DNA from: Spirosoma arboris
GTDB taxonomy: Bacteria > Bacteroidota > Bacteroidia > Cytophagales > Spirosomataceae
Direction of reading: 5' to 3'
Assembly: GCF_009754945.1 (NCBI RefSeq)
Contig: NZ_WPIN01000026.1
Coordinates: 44,025-108,024, forward strand
Length of the DNA stretch: 64,000 bases
In this document: positions 8,577 to 16,589 of the stretch, one piece after another
Layout: each line of letters starts with the position of its first letter
Position numbering within the stretch: the first letter of the stretch is position 1
Notes under the pieces: model-generated
Seen by the model: only the letters and a program-made list of their open reading frames with translations
Database searches by the model: none
What the model was told of the DNA's origin: nothing
Made by a program: the position numbers and the translations under genes

Positions 8577-9152
8577 ATGGAATCAATACGGGTGCATTTA
8601 CCGGAAGATTTACGAATGAACGATGATGAGTTCACTCGTTTTTGTCAGGATAATCCGGACCTGAAGTTTGAGCGCCGAAAAAACGGTGATATTGTTTTTA
8701 TGGCTAATACAGGAGGAGAAACGGGTAATAACAATTTTGAACTAGCAGCTCGGTTTGCCGTATGGAACTGGCAAGCCCAATTTGGTAAATTTTTTGATTC
8801 ATCAACGGCTTTTCGACTTTCTGATACATCCATAATGTCGCCCGATGTTTCTGCTATAGCACAAAACCGCTGGGATGAATTAACTCCAGAACAACGCCGT
8901 AAAATTTTACCCTTATATCCTGATTTCATCCTTGAGTTACGCTCCCAGTCCGACCGTCTGAAAGATTGCTTTGAAAAAATGGACGATTGGATGGCCAATG
9001 GATGTCGGCTAGGATGGCTTATTGATCTGACAAATCACACCACTTATATTTATCGCTCCAACCAGAAACCACAGGAGATCGTTGGACTAGGTCAACTATC
9101 AGGTGAAGAAGTACTTCCAGGCTTTATACTAGATCTGGCAACGATTAGCTAA
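8577..9152 (+). CDS. Uma2-family (DUF820) putative endonuclease
   Basis: The 191-residue protein belongs by pattern to the Uma2/DUF820 family, a PD-(D/E)XK nuclease fold of largely unknown role that is highly expanded in cyanobacteria and some Bacteroidota. Visible family features are the DEFTRFCQDNPDLKFERRKNG start, the SPDVSAI segment near residue 92 carrying the conserved aspartate, the PDFILELRSQSDR segment with the E-x-R/K part of the catalytic site, the DWMANGCRLGWLID segment and the VLPGFILDL ending. It stands alone between ppk1 and a transporter gene, with its own promoter element and terminator. It is probably not an antitoxin-linked gene, because no small partner is visible. Confidence 0.88.
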   Translation: MESIRVHLPEDLRMNDDEFTRFCQDNPDLKFERRKNGDIVFMANTGGETGNNNFELAARFAVWNWQAQFGKFFDSSTAFRLSDTSIMSPDVSAIAQNRWDELTPEQRRKILPLYPDFILELRSQSDRLKDCFEKMDDWMANGCRLGWLIDLTNHTTYIYRSNQKPQEIVGLGQLSGEEVLPGFILDLATIS

Positions 9153-9182
9153 GAGAAAGGAAACGAGTATTCAGGTAATCAG

Positions 9183-9224
9183 AACGGGCTGAAGGGCGTA
9201 TAAATATCGTCAATTCAGCCCGTT
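9183..9224 (+). terminator. Terminator-like stem-loop after the Uma2-family gene
   Basis: An 11-bp perfect stem (9183-9193 with 9214-9224, AACGGGCTGAA) has a 20-nt loop and is followed by TTCCTGTTTTTCT. The flanking bases pair partly. Confidence 0.7.
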
Positions 9225-9271
9225 TCCTGTTTTTCTATGGTTCTAAGCGGTTATTCCTACCCTTCTTTTTG

Positions 9272-9279
9272 TATCTTAG
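9272..9279 (+). promoter_or_regulatory. Probable -7 element before the nucleoside transporter gene
   Basis: TATCTTAG differs from TAnnTTTG at one position and lies 30 nt before the ATG at 9310. No clear -33 element is seen. Confidence 0.35.
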
Positions 9280-9309
9280 CTCACCTAACTGTAACTGTGA
9301 TTTTATTGG

Positions 9310-10551
9310 ATGGAGCGCTTTACTGGCATAATTGGCATCATTTTAATTCTAGGCATCGCTTATGCCCTCTCTGATAACCGAAAAGCTATTAATTATCGTA
9401 CTGTTGGCGTAGGGTTAGCGCTTCAATTTGGATTAGCCTTATTTGTTCTAAAAACCGATGTCGGCCAACTCCTTTTTCAACGACTTGGTTATTATGTTGA
9501 CCGCCTTCTACAAAAGGCCAGCATAGGTGCCGAATTCGTCTTTTCGTCACTCGTTAAAACAGACGTTTTAGCCAAAGCTTTTGGTCCTGGTAACGATTTC
9601 ATATTCTTCTTCAAGATTATTCCAACGATTATTTTCGTGGCGGTTCTGGTCAATATTTTCTACCATTTGGGCATTATGCAGCGCGTGGTAGCAATTATGG
9701 CCCGTGCTATGAAATGGCTTATGGGTGTCAGTGGGGCCGAAGCGCTCTCCAACGTAGCTAGTACGTTTGTTGGTCAGGTTGAAGCTCAAATTATGATCAA
9801 GCCCTATTTGAATGGCATGACTAATTCCGAACTGCTGGCCAGCATGACCGGTTCGTTTGCCTGCATAGCAGGTGGTGTGTTAGCGGTTTATATTTCGTTA
9901 GGGGTTCCCGCTCCGTATCTATTAGCAGCTAGTATCATGGCCGCGCCGGGCGCATTGGTCATCAGCAAAATTGTCATGCCCGAAACCCAGATTTCCGAAA
10001 CTCGTGGAACGGTAAAGGTTGAAATCAAAAAAATATACGCTAACCTGCTCGATGCCATTGCTGCGGGTGCCAGCGAGGGTCTGAAAGTTGGCTTCAATGT
10101 CGTTGCTATGTTAATTGGCTTTATTGCCCTGATTGCCCTGATTGACAGCCTCTTTTTTCGCTTTGGATTTTATATTTTGGGTATCGACTACTTAAGTCTG
10201 AACTTTTTGTTAGGTAAATTCTTCTCAATCTTTGCCTGGGCAATGGGCGTTCCGGCTAAGGATATTCAAGCTGCAGGATCACTAATGGGTACCAAGATGG
10301 TCGTTAATGAATTTGTTGCGTACCTGGAATTGGTAAAACTTAAACCCACACTCGATCCTAAAACAATTGCCATTGTGAGCTTTGCGCTGTGCGGCTTTGC
10401 CAATTTTAGTTCCATTGCTATTCAGGTTGGTGGCATTGGAGAGCTGGCTCCCAAACGCCGTAGCGATCTTGCCAAGCTAGGCTTTAAAGCACTCATTTGT
10501 GGCACGCTGGCAAGTTACATGTCGGCTACACTGGCAGGATTGCTGCTCTGA
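9310..10551 (+). CDS. Concentrative nucleoside transporter (NupC/CNT family)
   Basis: CNT proteins are inner-membrane symporters that import nucleosides with H+ or Na+. The 413-residue product has the usual length and many hydrophobic helices. It shows family segments VFSSLV, IIFVAVLVNIFYHLGIMQ, the LSNVASTFVGQVEAQIMIKPYL helix hairpin region near residue 148, EGLKVGFNVVAMLIGFIAL near residue 258, GTKMVVNEFVAYLEL and CGFANFSSIAIQVGG near residue 365. The last two are the substrate-binding motifs of the second repeat. The gene stands alone with a terminator downstream. The exact nucleoside preference cannot be told. Confidence 0.93.
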   Translation: MERFTGIIGIILILGIAYALSDNRKAINYRTVGVGLALQFGLALFVLKTDVGQLLFQRLGYYVDRLLQKASIGAEFVFSSLVKTDVLAKAFGPGNDFIFFFKIIPTIIFVAVLVNIFYHLGIMQRVVAIMARAMKWLMGVSGAEALSNVASTFVGQVEAQIMIKPYLNGMTNSELLASMTGSFACIAGGVLAVYISLGVPAPYLLAASIMAAPGALVISKIVMPETQISETRGTVKVEIKKIYANLLDAIAAGASEGLKVGFNVVAMLIGFIALIALIDSLFFRFGFYILGIDYLSLNFLLGKFFSIFAWAMGVPAKDIQAAGSLMGTKMVVNEFVAYLELVKLKPTLDPKTIAIVSFALCGFANFSSIAIQVGGIGELAPKRRSDLAKLGFKALICGTLASYMSATLAGLLL

Positions 10552-10577
10552 CAGTAGAAGACTAACTTATAATTTTT

Positions 10578-10613
10578 AGCCCGGCTCTGATTCGTCAGTA
10601 GCTGGGCTTTTTT
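10578..10613 (+). terminator. Intrinsic terminator after the CNT gene
   Basis: Stem AGCCCGGCT (10578-10586) pairs with AGCTGGGCT (10600-10608) with one wobble and is followed by a six-base T-run. Confidence 0.85.
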
Positions 10614-10721
10614 GTTAGTTCCTGTTTTTTCTTTACATTATTCAATCATACCTTCAGCTTCTAACGTTTTATTGGTACATATTTACCTTATAGCGAACAC
10701 ACGCCCTAAACCACTCTCAGG

Positions 10722-12410
10722 ATGATCCAGACAAAACTAATCCCGCGTACTGCCGAGGCTTATGAGCCACCCATGCTTATAAAAACACTATTAGCCCAAT
10801 CCCTCAGATACGAACCGCAACGCGAAATTGTCTATCGAGATTTATTCCGTATAAACTACGTTCAGTTCAATCAGCGTGTACGTCAATTAGCCAATGTACT
10901 GGCAGAGGTAGGCGTTAAACCTGGCGATACAGTTGCTGTGCTGGACTGGGATAGTCATCGATATCTCGAATGTTTTTTTGGTGTAACGAGTGTTGGCGCC
11001 ATTTTGCATACGGTTAATATTCGGCTGTCGCCTGCGCAGATTCTATATACGATGAATCACGCAGAAGACAAGGTGGTGCTCATTCACGAAGACTTTTTGC
11101 CGCTTCTGACCGCAGTAAAAGATCAATTGACAACCGTCGAAACATACATACTGTTGAGTGATAAGGTTTATACGAATACGATCGATACGCAACCAGGGGT
11201 CGAAATTCCTGTCGGTTTCTCAGGTGAATATGAGGCATTACTCAAAGCAGCATCCCCAGAGTATGAGTTTCCTGATTTTGACGAAAATACCTGGGCAACG
11301 AGCTTTTATACCACTGGCACAACGGGTAATCCCAAGGGTGTGTATTTCTCTCATCGCCAGTTATTTCTGCATACTATGGGTCTGTTAACGTATCTAATCG
11401 GCTATGAGGCTCTGCCGTTCAAGTCGAGAACAGACGTTTATATGCCTATTACACCTATGTTTCATGTTCATGCTTGGGGCTTCCCATTTTTAGCCACCCT
11501 GATGTCGGCAAAACAAGTGTATCCAGGTAAGTATGAACCCGAAATGCTTTGCAAATTAATTGTGACAGAAGGGGTTACACTTTCTCATTGCGTACCCACA
11601 ATTCTAAATATGTTGGTTAACAGCCCAGCCGCGCAGAAATTCCGCGATAATTTGAGTCGCTGGAGTGTATTAATCGGTGGTTCAGCGCTCACCAAAGGCC
11701 TGGCTAAAGCAGCCCTGGATTTGGGTATCAATATCTCGGCGGGGTATGGCATGTCAGAAACTGCCCCTATTCTTTCTGTCGTGTATTTAAATGAGGAAGA
11801 ACGCGCCTTATCTCTTGATGATCAGATTGATTTTCGCGTTCGGGCTGGTCGAATTGCACCGTTCGTTGAAGCAAGGCTAATGAATGAAGATGGTCAGTTT
11901 GTATCGCATGATGGGCAATCACTAGGCGAAATTGTGGTACGCACGCCCTGGACAACTCAAGGATACTATAATGATCCAGAACGGGGCGCAGATCTCTGGC
12001 GAGGTGGTTGGCTGCACACAGGTGACGTGGCCAGCATCACACCCGACAATTGGATCATGGTCGCTGATCGGACCAAAGATGTAATTAAAACCGGTGGCGA
12101 ATGGGTATCGTCGCTAGATATGGAAAACGTATTATCGCAGGTGGAAGGTGTGGCCGAATCAGCTGTTATTGGATTACCCGACGATCGCTGGGGTGAGCGG
12201 CCTCATGCGCTCATTGTGCAAAAACCAGGCTATAATTTAACTGCCGAAGGTATCAAGAATGGGTTAAAAGCAAAGGTAGATCAGGGTGAGCTTCACAAGT
12301 GGTATGTTCCTGACCGGATTCTATTTGTATCGGAAATCCCTAAAACCAGTGTTGGCAAAATTGACAAAAAGCGCATTCGAAGCGAGATGAAGGATCAGAT
12401 TCTCTCATAA
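10722..12410 (+). CDS. Fatty-acid-type acyl-CoA synthetase (AMP-binding ligase)
   Basis: The 562-residue protein belongs to the ANL superfamily of adenylating enzymes that activate a carboxylic acid with ATP and transfer it to CoA. It has the P-loop motif TSFYTTGTTGNPKGV near residue 197, the A5-like AGYGMSETAP near residue 345, the A7 motif GGWLHTGDVASI near residue 432, the hinge DRTKDVIKTGGEW near residue 450 and the C-terminal catalytic lysine region KTSVGKIDKK near residue 546. The overall pattern is that of medium or long-chain acyl-CoA ligases of the AlkK type. The chain length used is not visible. It ends 42 nt before the phosphoesterase gene and may be cotranscribed with it. Confidence 0.92.
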   Translation: MIQTKLIPRTAEAYEPPMLIKTLLAQSLRYEPQREIVYRDLFRINYVQFNQRVRQLANVLAEVGVKPGDTVAVLDWDSHRYLECFFGVTSVGAILHTVNIRLSPAQILYTMNHAEDKVVLIHEDFLPLLTAVKDQLTTVETYILLSDKVYTNTIDTQPGVEIPVGFSGEYEALLKAASPEYEFPDFDENTWATSFYTTGTTGNPKGVYFSHRQLFLHTMGLLTYLIGYEALPFKSRTDVYMPITPMFHVHAWGFPFLATLMSAKQVYPGKYEPEMLCKLIVTEGVTLSHCVPTILNMLVNSPAAQKFRDNLSRWSVLIGGSALTKGLAKAALDLGINISAGYGMSETAPILSVVYLNEEERALSLDDQIDFRVRAGRIAPFVEARLMNEDGQFVSHDGQSLGEIVVRTPWTTQGYYNDPERGADLWRGGWLHTGDVASITPDNWIMVADRTKDVIKTGGEWVSSLDMENVLSQVEGVAESAVIGLPDDRWGERPHALIVQKPGYNLTAEGIKNGLKAKVDQGELHKWYVPDRILFVSEIPKTSVGKIDKKRIRSEMKDQILS

Positions 12411-12452
12411 AGGCGCCAATAAGCTGCATTGGCAGACCAGTCGCTACAATAT

Positions 12453-12944
12453 ATGACACGAATTGGCTTATTATCAGATACACATAGCTATCTGGACCCG
12501 CAGATTTTTACCCACTTCGACGCATGCGATGAAATCTGGCATGCGGGTGATGTTGGCGCGTTAGCAGTCGCAGAACAATTAAACAGTTTCAAACCCTTGC
12601 GAATTGTGTCTGGCAATATTGATCGCGAAACCAGTGATCTGCCAGCTAACCAGCGCTTTGAGCTTGACGGATTAAGCATCTGGATGACACATATTGGCGG
12701 CTCACCACCTAAATATAATCCTACTGTTAGACCGCAGTTACAAGTAAATACGCCTGATATTTTTGTTTGTGGACATTCGCATATCCTCAAAGTCACCCGC
12801 GACTTAAATCTGAAGAATATGCTTTTTATTAATCCAGGAGCTGCTGGTAAAACGGGCTTTCATATCATGCGAACTGCAGTCCGATTTTCACTCGATGCAG
12901 GTCGGATTCTGGATATGCAAGTGATTGAATTAGGCAAAAAGTAA
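12453..12944 (+). CDS. YfcE/MJ0936-type metallophosphoesterase
   Basis: This small (163-residue) calcineurin-like phosphoesterase resembles E. coli YfcE, which hydrolyses phosphodiesters with two metal ions. Metal-binding motifs in order are LLSDTHSYLDP near residue 6, HAGDVG near 33, SGNIDRE near 57, THIGG near 79 and GHSHILK near 109. The ATG at 12453 is preferred over an in-frame TTG at 12429, because the former starts right at the conserved TRIGLLSDTH strand. It follows the acyl-CoA synthetase closely and ends at a strong bidirectional terminator. Confidence 0.9.
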   Translation: MTRIGLLSDTHSYLDPQIFTHFDACDEIWHAGDVGALAVAEQLNSFKPLRIVSGNIDRETSDLPANQRFELDGLSIWMTHIGGSPPKYNPTVRPQLQVNTPDIFVCGHSHILKVTRDLNLKNMLFINPGAAGKTGFHIMRTAVRFSLDAGRILDMQVIELGKK

Positions 12945-12992
12945 ACCAATAAAAAAGGGCTTTCTGTGCAGAAAGCCCTTTTTTATTGGTTT
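12943..12992. terminator. Bidirectional terminator, perfect 24-bp inverted repeat
   Basis: Arms 12943-12966 and 12969-12992 are exact reverse complements with only TG between them. The centre AAAGGGCTTTCTG with flanking A- and T-runs gives a terminator in both directions, between the convergent phosphoesterase and ftsH genes. Confidence 0.92.
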
Positions 12993-12999
12993 ATAAAAC

Positions 13000-15030
13000 T
13001 TATATCGGCAGCGATTCAGGCTCTGTTTCAGCAGGCTTGGCTTCCTTACCGATCTCTTCTTTAACTTCTTCAGCTACACCTTTGTTTTTGTAGGCCTGAT
13101 AAACGGTTTCGCGCTCAAAAGGACGCTTCCCGATCAAACGAACCAAATCATTTTGGTACAGGATTTCTTTCGCAAGCAACTCTTTGGCAATAATCTCTAA
13201 GGCGTCGCGGTGATCACTTAGCAAATCTTTAGTGCGATTATAAGCGATGTCGACTATCTTACGAACTTCTTCGTCAATATGCTTGGCCGTCTCTTCTGAA
13301 TATGGCTTGTTGAAAGCATAGTCCGATTGTTTCGAATCGTAGAATGACACATTACCAATTTTGTCGTTCATGCCATACATAGTCACCATACTGTAAGCTA
13401 GTTTGGTGATTCGCTCCAAGTCGCTCAACGCACCGGTCGATACTTTACCGAAAATGAGATCTTCAGCAGCCCGACCACCCAATGCCATACACATCTCGTC
13501 CATGAGTTGCTCGGTACGATATAGATACTGCTCACGTGGCAAATATTGTGCGTAACCAAGAGCTGCTACTCCACGAGGAACAATCGTCACTTTCACGAGT
13601 GGATCAGCATGTTCGAGGAACCAGCCCGCCACAGCGTGACCAGCTTCGTGATAGGCAACAATTTCTTTTTCTTCAGGAGAAATGATCTTGTTTTTCTTTT
13701 CCAGACCACCAATTACCCGATCCATTGCATCCTGGAAGTCCTTCATATCAACGGCTTCCTTATCGCTACGGGCAGCAATCAGAGCTGCTTCGTTACAAAC
13801 GTTAGCAATTTCGGCACCAGCGAAGCCAGGCGTTTGTGCAGCCAGTTCTCTAGGATCAACATCAGGCGACAATTTGATCGGTTTCAAATGAACCCGGAAG
13901 ATCGCTTCCCGTCCAATAATATCTGGCTTATCGATACTGATCTGGCGGTCAAAACGACCAGGACGCGATAACGCTGAATCAAGTACGTCAGGACGGTTTG
14001 TAGCGGCCAGAATAATGATTCCTGAATCCGTAGCAAAACCATCCATTTCCACTAACAGCGAGTTGAGTGTATTCTCACGCTCATCATTAGCACCGGGCAT
14101 AGAACCACGACCACGCGAGCGACCTACTGCATCGATCTCATCAATAAAGATTATACAGGGAGCTTTCTCTTTAGCTTGTTTAAACAAATCACGTACACGA
14201 GCAGCACCTACGCCAACAAACATTTCGACAAAGTCAGAGCCTGACAGGGAGAAGAACGGAACGCCTGCCTCTCCAGCAACAGCCTTGGCAAGTAAGGTTT
14301 TACCTGTACCTGGAGGTCCAATCAGCAAAGCTCCTTTTGGGATTTTAGCGCCAAGTTTGGTGAACTTGGTTGGATTTTTAAGATAATCAACGATTTCCTT
14401 AATTTCCTCCTTAGCCTCATCCAGACCAGCGACATCGTTAAAAGTAATTTTTACCTTATTATCAGCATCGAACAAAGCAGCTTTCGACTTACCGATGTTG
14501 AAAATCTGTCCACCAGGTCCACCTGCGCCCGACATTCGGCCCAACAAGAAATACATAGCTAGTATCATCACAATCAGGAATCCCCATGTGCTGATAATAC
14601 TACCAAAGTCGCTACGTTGTTCGAATTTATAATCAACCTTTTCATTAGCAGGTACACCTTGTTGCATGGCATCAAGGTCCTTCTTAAAGGTTTCGCCAGA
14701 TGCTATCTGGAATTGAAAATGTGGGCCATGACCGCTACCGAAATAAGGTTTCTCGGTAAACATAGATCGGTATTTCGGGCTTTGTGCGGCTTGCTGCGTA
14801 AGCGTTACTTCCGCAATTTTATCATTCACCACCACTACTTCGGCCACTTCATGATCTTTCACCATAGCCTCAAACCGCTTCTGCGATGTCTCGCGAGTGG
14901 CCGAACTTTTGTTAAAGAACGTAATGCCAAGAATGGCGGCAATCAGCAACGCAACAATCCAACCCTGAAAGTTAGGCTTACGAGGCCCTCCACGAGGTAC
15001 TAACGGATTTCTATTATTATTTTCTGCCAT
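13000..15030 (-). CDS. ftsH: ATP-dependent zinc metalloprotease FtsH
   Basis: FtsH is the membrane-anchored AAA+ protease that degrades misfolded membrane proteins and selected regulators. The 676-residue product has a TM segment at residues 25-40, a periplasmic domain, a second TM segment near residue 150 (FLIVMILAMYFLLG), Walker A GPPGTGKT near 240, Walker B FIDEID near 297, the second region of homology NRPDVLD...RPGRFDR near 340-360, and the zinc site HEAGHA near 457. A Glu/Lys-rich tail follows. It lies downstream of rsfS in the same direction, an order common in Bacteroidota. The 220-nt gap upstream contains no clear promoter element. Confidence 0.97.
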   Translation of the reverse strand: MAENNNRNPLVPRGGPRKPNFQGWIVALLIAAILGITFFNKSSATRETSQKRFEAMVKDHEVAEVVVVNDKIAEVTLTQQAAQSPKYRSMFTEKPYFGSGHGPHFQFQIASGETFKKDLDAMQQGVPANEKVDYKFEQRSDFGSIISTWGFLIVMILAMYFLLGRMSGAGGPGGQIFNIGKSKAALFDADNKVKITFNDVAGLDEAKEEIKEIVDYLKNPTKFTKLGAKIPKGALLIGPPGTGKTLLAKAVAGEAGVPFFSLSGSDFVEMFVGVGAARVRDLFKQAKEKAPCIIFIDEIDAVGRSRGRGSMPGANDERENTLNSLLVEMDGFATDSGIIILAATNRPDVLDSALSRPGRFDRQISIDKPDIIGREAIFRVHLKPIKLSPDVDPRELAAQTPGFAGAEIANVCNEAALIAARSDKEAVDMKDFQDAMDRVIGGLEKKNKIISPEEKEIVAYHEAGHAVAGWFLEHADPLVKVTIVPRGVAALGYAQYLPREQYLYRTEQLMDEMCMALGGRAAEDLIFGKVSTGALSDLERITKLAYSMVTMYGMNDKIGNVSFYDSKQSDYAFNKPYSEETAKHIDEEVRKIVDIAYNRTKDLLSDHRDALEIIAKELLAKEILYQNDLVRLIGKRPFERETVYQAYKNKGVAEEVKEEIGKEAKPAETEPESLPI

Positions 15031-15251
15031 TTCTTCAGGTTATACAAACGGATTTCAACAAGTAACACCGTTTTACAATTGAATGTTTCTTTCACAAAAC
15101 GGTTAGGATAGACGGTTAATCAGTCCGATAGACGGCCTAAAATAAACCTGTTTAATTTAATACACATAGGAAAATAGGTTGTTTAGTGTAAAGGCATTTT
15201 GCAATTAAAATACTACTCATTTACAAAACCCTCTAACTGACTACCTAATTT

Positions 15252-15647
15252 TCAGGACGCCACTGTCAGTTCATTATCTTCAATTAAATGAATTTCAGCA
15301 TCACCCCAAAGTTGCTCAAGATCGTAAAAAGCCCGACGTTCTTTTTTAAACACGTGTGCTACGACATCGACATAATCCAGCAAAATCCATTCCCGATTTA
15401 ACTTGCCTTCTTTATGCCAGGGATCTTGTTTACTAGCTTTATAAACTTCTTCTTCAATAGACGTTGAGATGGCGTCAATCTGTGTATCAGAGTTACCCGA
15501 ACAAATGACAAAATAATCACAGATGGCGTTTTTAACGTTGCGCAAGTCCATTACTACAATGTCATGCCCTTTTTTTTCCTGCATTCCGCGAACAACGAAA
15601 TCACGTATTTGCTCGGGGGTAAACTCTTTATTGTTATTAATTCTCAT
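15252..15647 (-). CDS. rsfS: Ribosomal silencing factor RsfS
   Basis: RsfS binds ribosomal protein L14 (uL14) and blocks joining of the 30S and 50S subunits in starvation or stationary phase. The 131-residue product has the family's length and shows KKGHDIVVMDLRNVKNAICD, YFVICSGNSDTQIDAI, DPWHKEG and the EWILLDYVDVVAHVF segment, all typical. It is transcribed away from birA across a 103-nt gap and toward ftsH. The N-terminal segment MRINNNKEFTPEQIRDFVVR is an ordinary lead-in helix. Confidence 0.96.
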   Translation of the reverse strand: MRINNNKEFTPEQIRDFVVRGMQEKKGHDIVVMDLRNVKNAICDYFVICSGNSDTQIDAISTSIEEEVYKASKQDPWHKEGKLNREWILLDYVDVVAHVFKKERRAFYDLEQLWGDAEIHLIEDNELTVAS

Positions 15648-15750
15648 GCTTTCGGTTTAACATTGCTACACTAATCAGCGGGTACTTTGCCTAAAGGACA
15701 TACTGTCTGAAGCACCATTCATTAGCTCTACTACTAAACTATACAATATT

Positions 15751-16518
15751 TTGTACAAAATCTATCCCAAAACGTTTTTTCTTGGACAAATAATCCAATA
15801 TCTGCCAAGCTGTCAGTCTACTAACGACGAAGCGTCTGCTTTGATTGCCCAAACAGACCCAAGCGAAGGTACGCTTGTCATAACAGACAATCAAACGGCA
15901 GGGCGCGGCCAGCGTGGTAATCAGTGGGAAGCAAAGTCTGGGCAGAATCTAACCGTTTCGCTTATTCTTAAGCCTTCTTTTCTAGCCGCAACCGAGCAAT
16001 TCTGGCTCAACATAGCTATTTCGTTGGGTATTTACGACGCTCTCCAACCACTCGCTGGTGATACATTACGTATTAAATGGCCAAATGACATCTATGTTGG
16101 CGATCAGAAATTAGGTGGGATTCTAATCGAAAACATATTACACGGCTATAACATCGAGTGGTCGATTGTGGGAATGGGCCTAAATGTAAATCAAACTGAA
16201 TTTGGGTACTCAACTGCCACGTCGTTACAATTACAGGCTCCCCTACCGAATTCATATGATCTGCCAGGTTTACTCAGCCGTCTCTGCGAAACTCTCGAAC
16301 AACGTTACCTCCAATTACGGTCGGGCCAACGAGATGTGCTAAAAATCAATTATCTACAAATATTATACCGTTACCAGGAAGAACACACATTCGAAGCCAG
16401 TGGTCATACTTTTCGGGGAACAATTATTGGTATCGATGCAACCGGACGTCTGGCCATCTCAAGCGATGATCAGGTGCAGTATTTTAATTTTAAAGAAGTG
16501 AGTTTTTTAGTGGACTAA
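15751..16518 (+). CDS. birA: Biotin--[acetyl-CoA-carboxylase] ligase
   Basis: BirA activates biotin as biotinyl-AMP and attaches it to the carrier lysine of acetyl-CoA carboxylase and other carboxylases. The 255-residue protein is the catalytic and C-terminal part only, without an N-terminal DNA-binding domain, so it is a simple ligase rather than a repressor. It shows the STNDEA segment near residue 23, the biotin loop GRGQRGNQWEA near residue 50, LRIKWPNDIYVGDQKLGGIL near residue 105 and a C-terminal SH3-like domain. The start is TTG at 15751, which matches the expected first residues MYKIYPKT; no in-frame ATG lies near. Its last codons form part of an inverted repeat. Confidence 0.93.
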   Translation: MYKIYPKTFFLGQIIQYLPSCQSTNDEASALIAQTDPSEGTLVITDNQTAGRGQRGNQWEAKSGQNLTVSLILKPSFLAATEQFWLNIAISLGIYDALQPLAGDTLRIKWPNDIYVGDQKLGGILIENILHGYNIEWSIVGMGLNVNQTEFGYSTATSLQLQAPLPNSYDLPGLLSRLCETLEQRYLQLRSGQRDVLKINYLQILYRYQEEHTFEASGHTFRGTIIGIDATGRLAISSDDQVQYFNFKEVSFLVD

Positions 16519-16589
16519 GTGAAATAGGTGAAGTAAGTGCAGTCGGTTTATCGATTACACTTACTTCACCCATTTCACTTAGTCCACTA
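16508..16589. repeat. Convergent-junction hairpin, 32-nt arms, across both stop codons
   Basis: Arms 16508-16539 and 16558-16589 match at 31 of 32 positions with an 18-nt loop. The arms reiterate GTGAAGTAAGTG. The left arm covers the final birA codons and stop; the right arm covers the pafA-like stop codon at 16587-16589. There is no strong T-run on either strand, though the position is that of a terminator. Confidence 0.85.
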
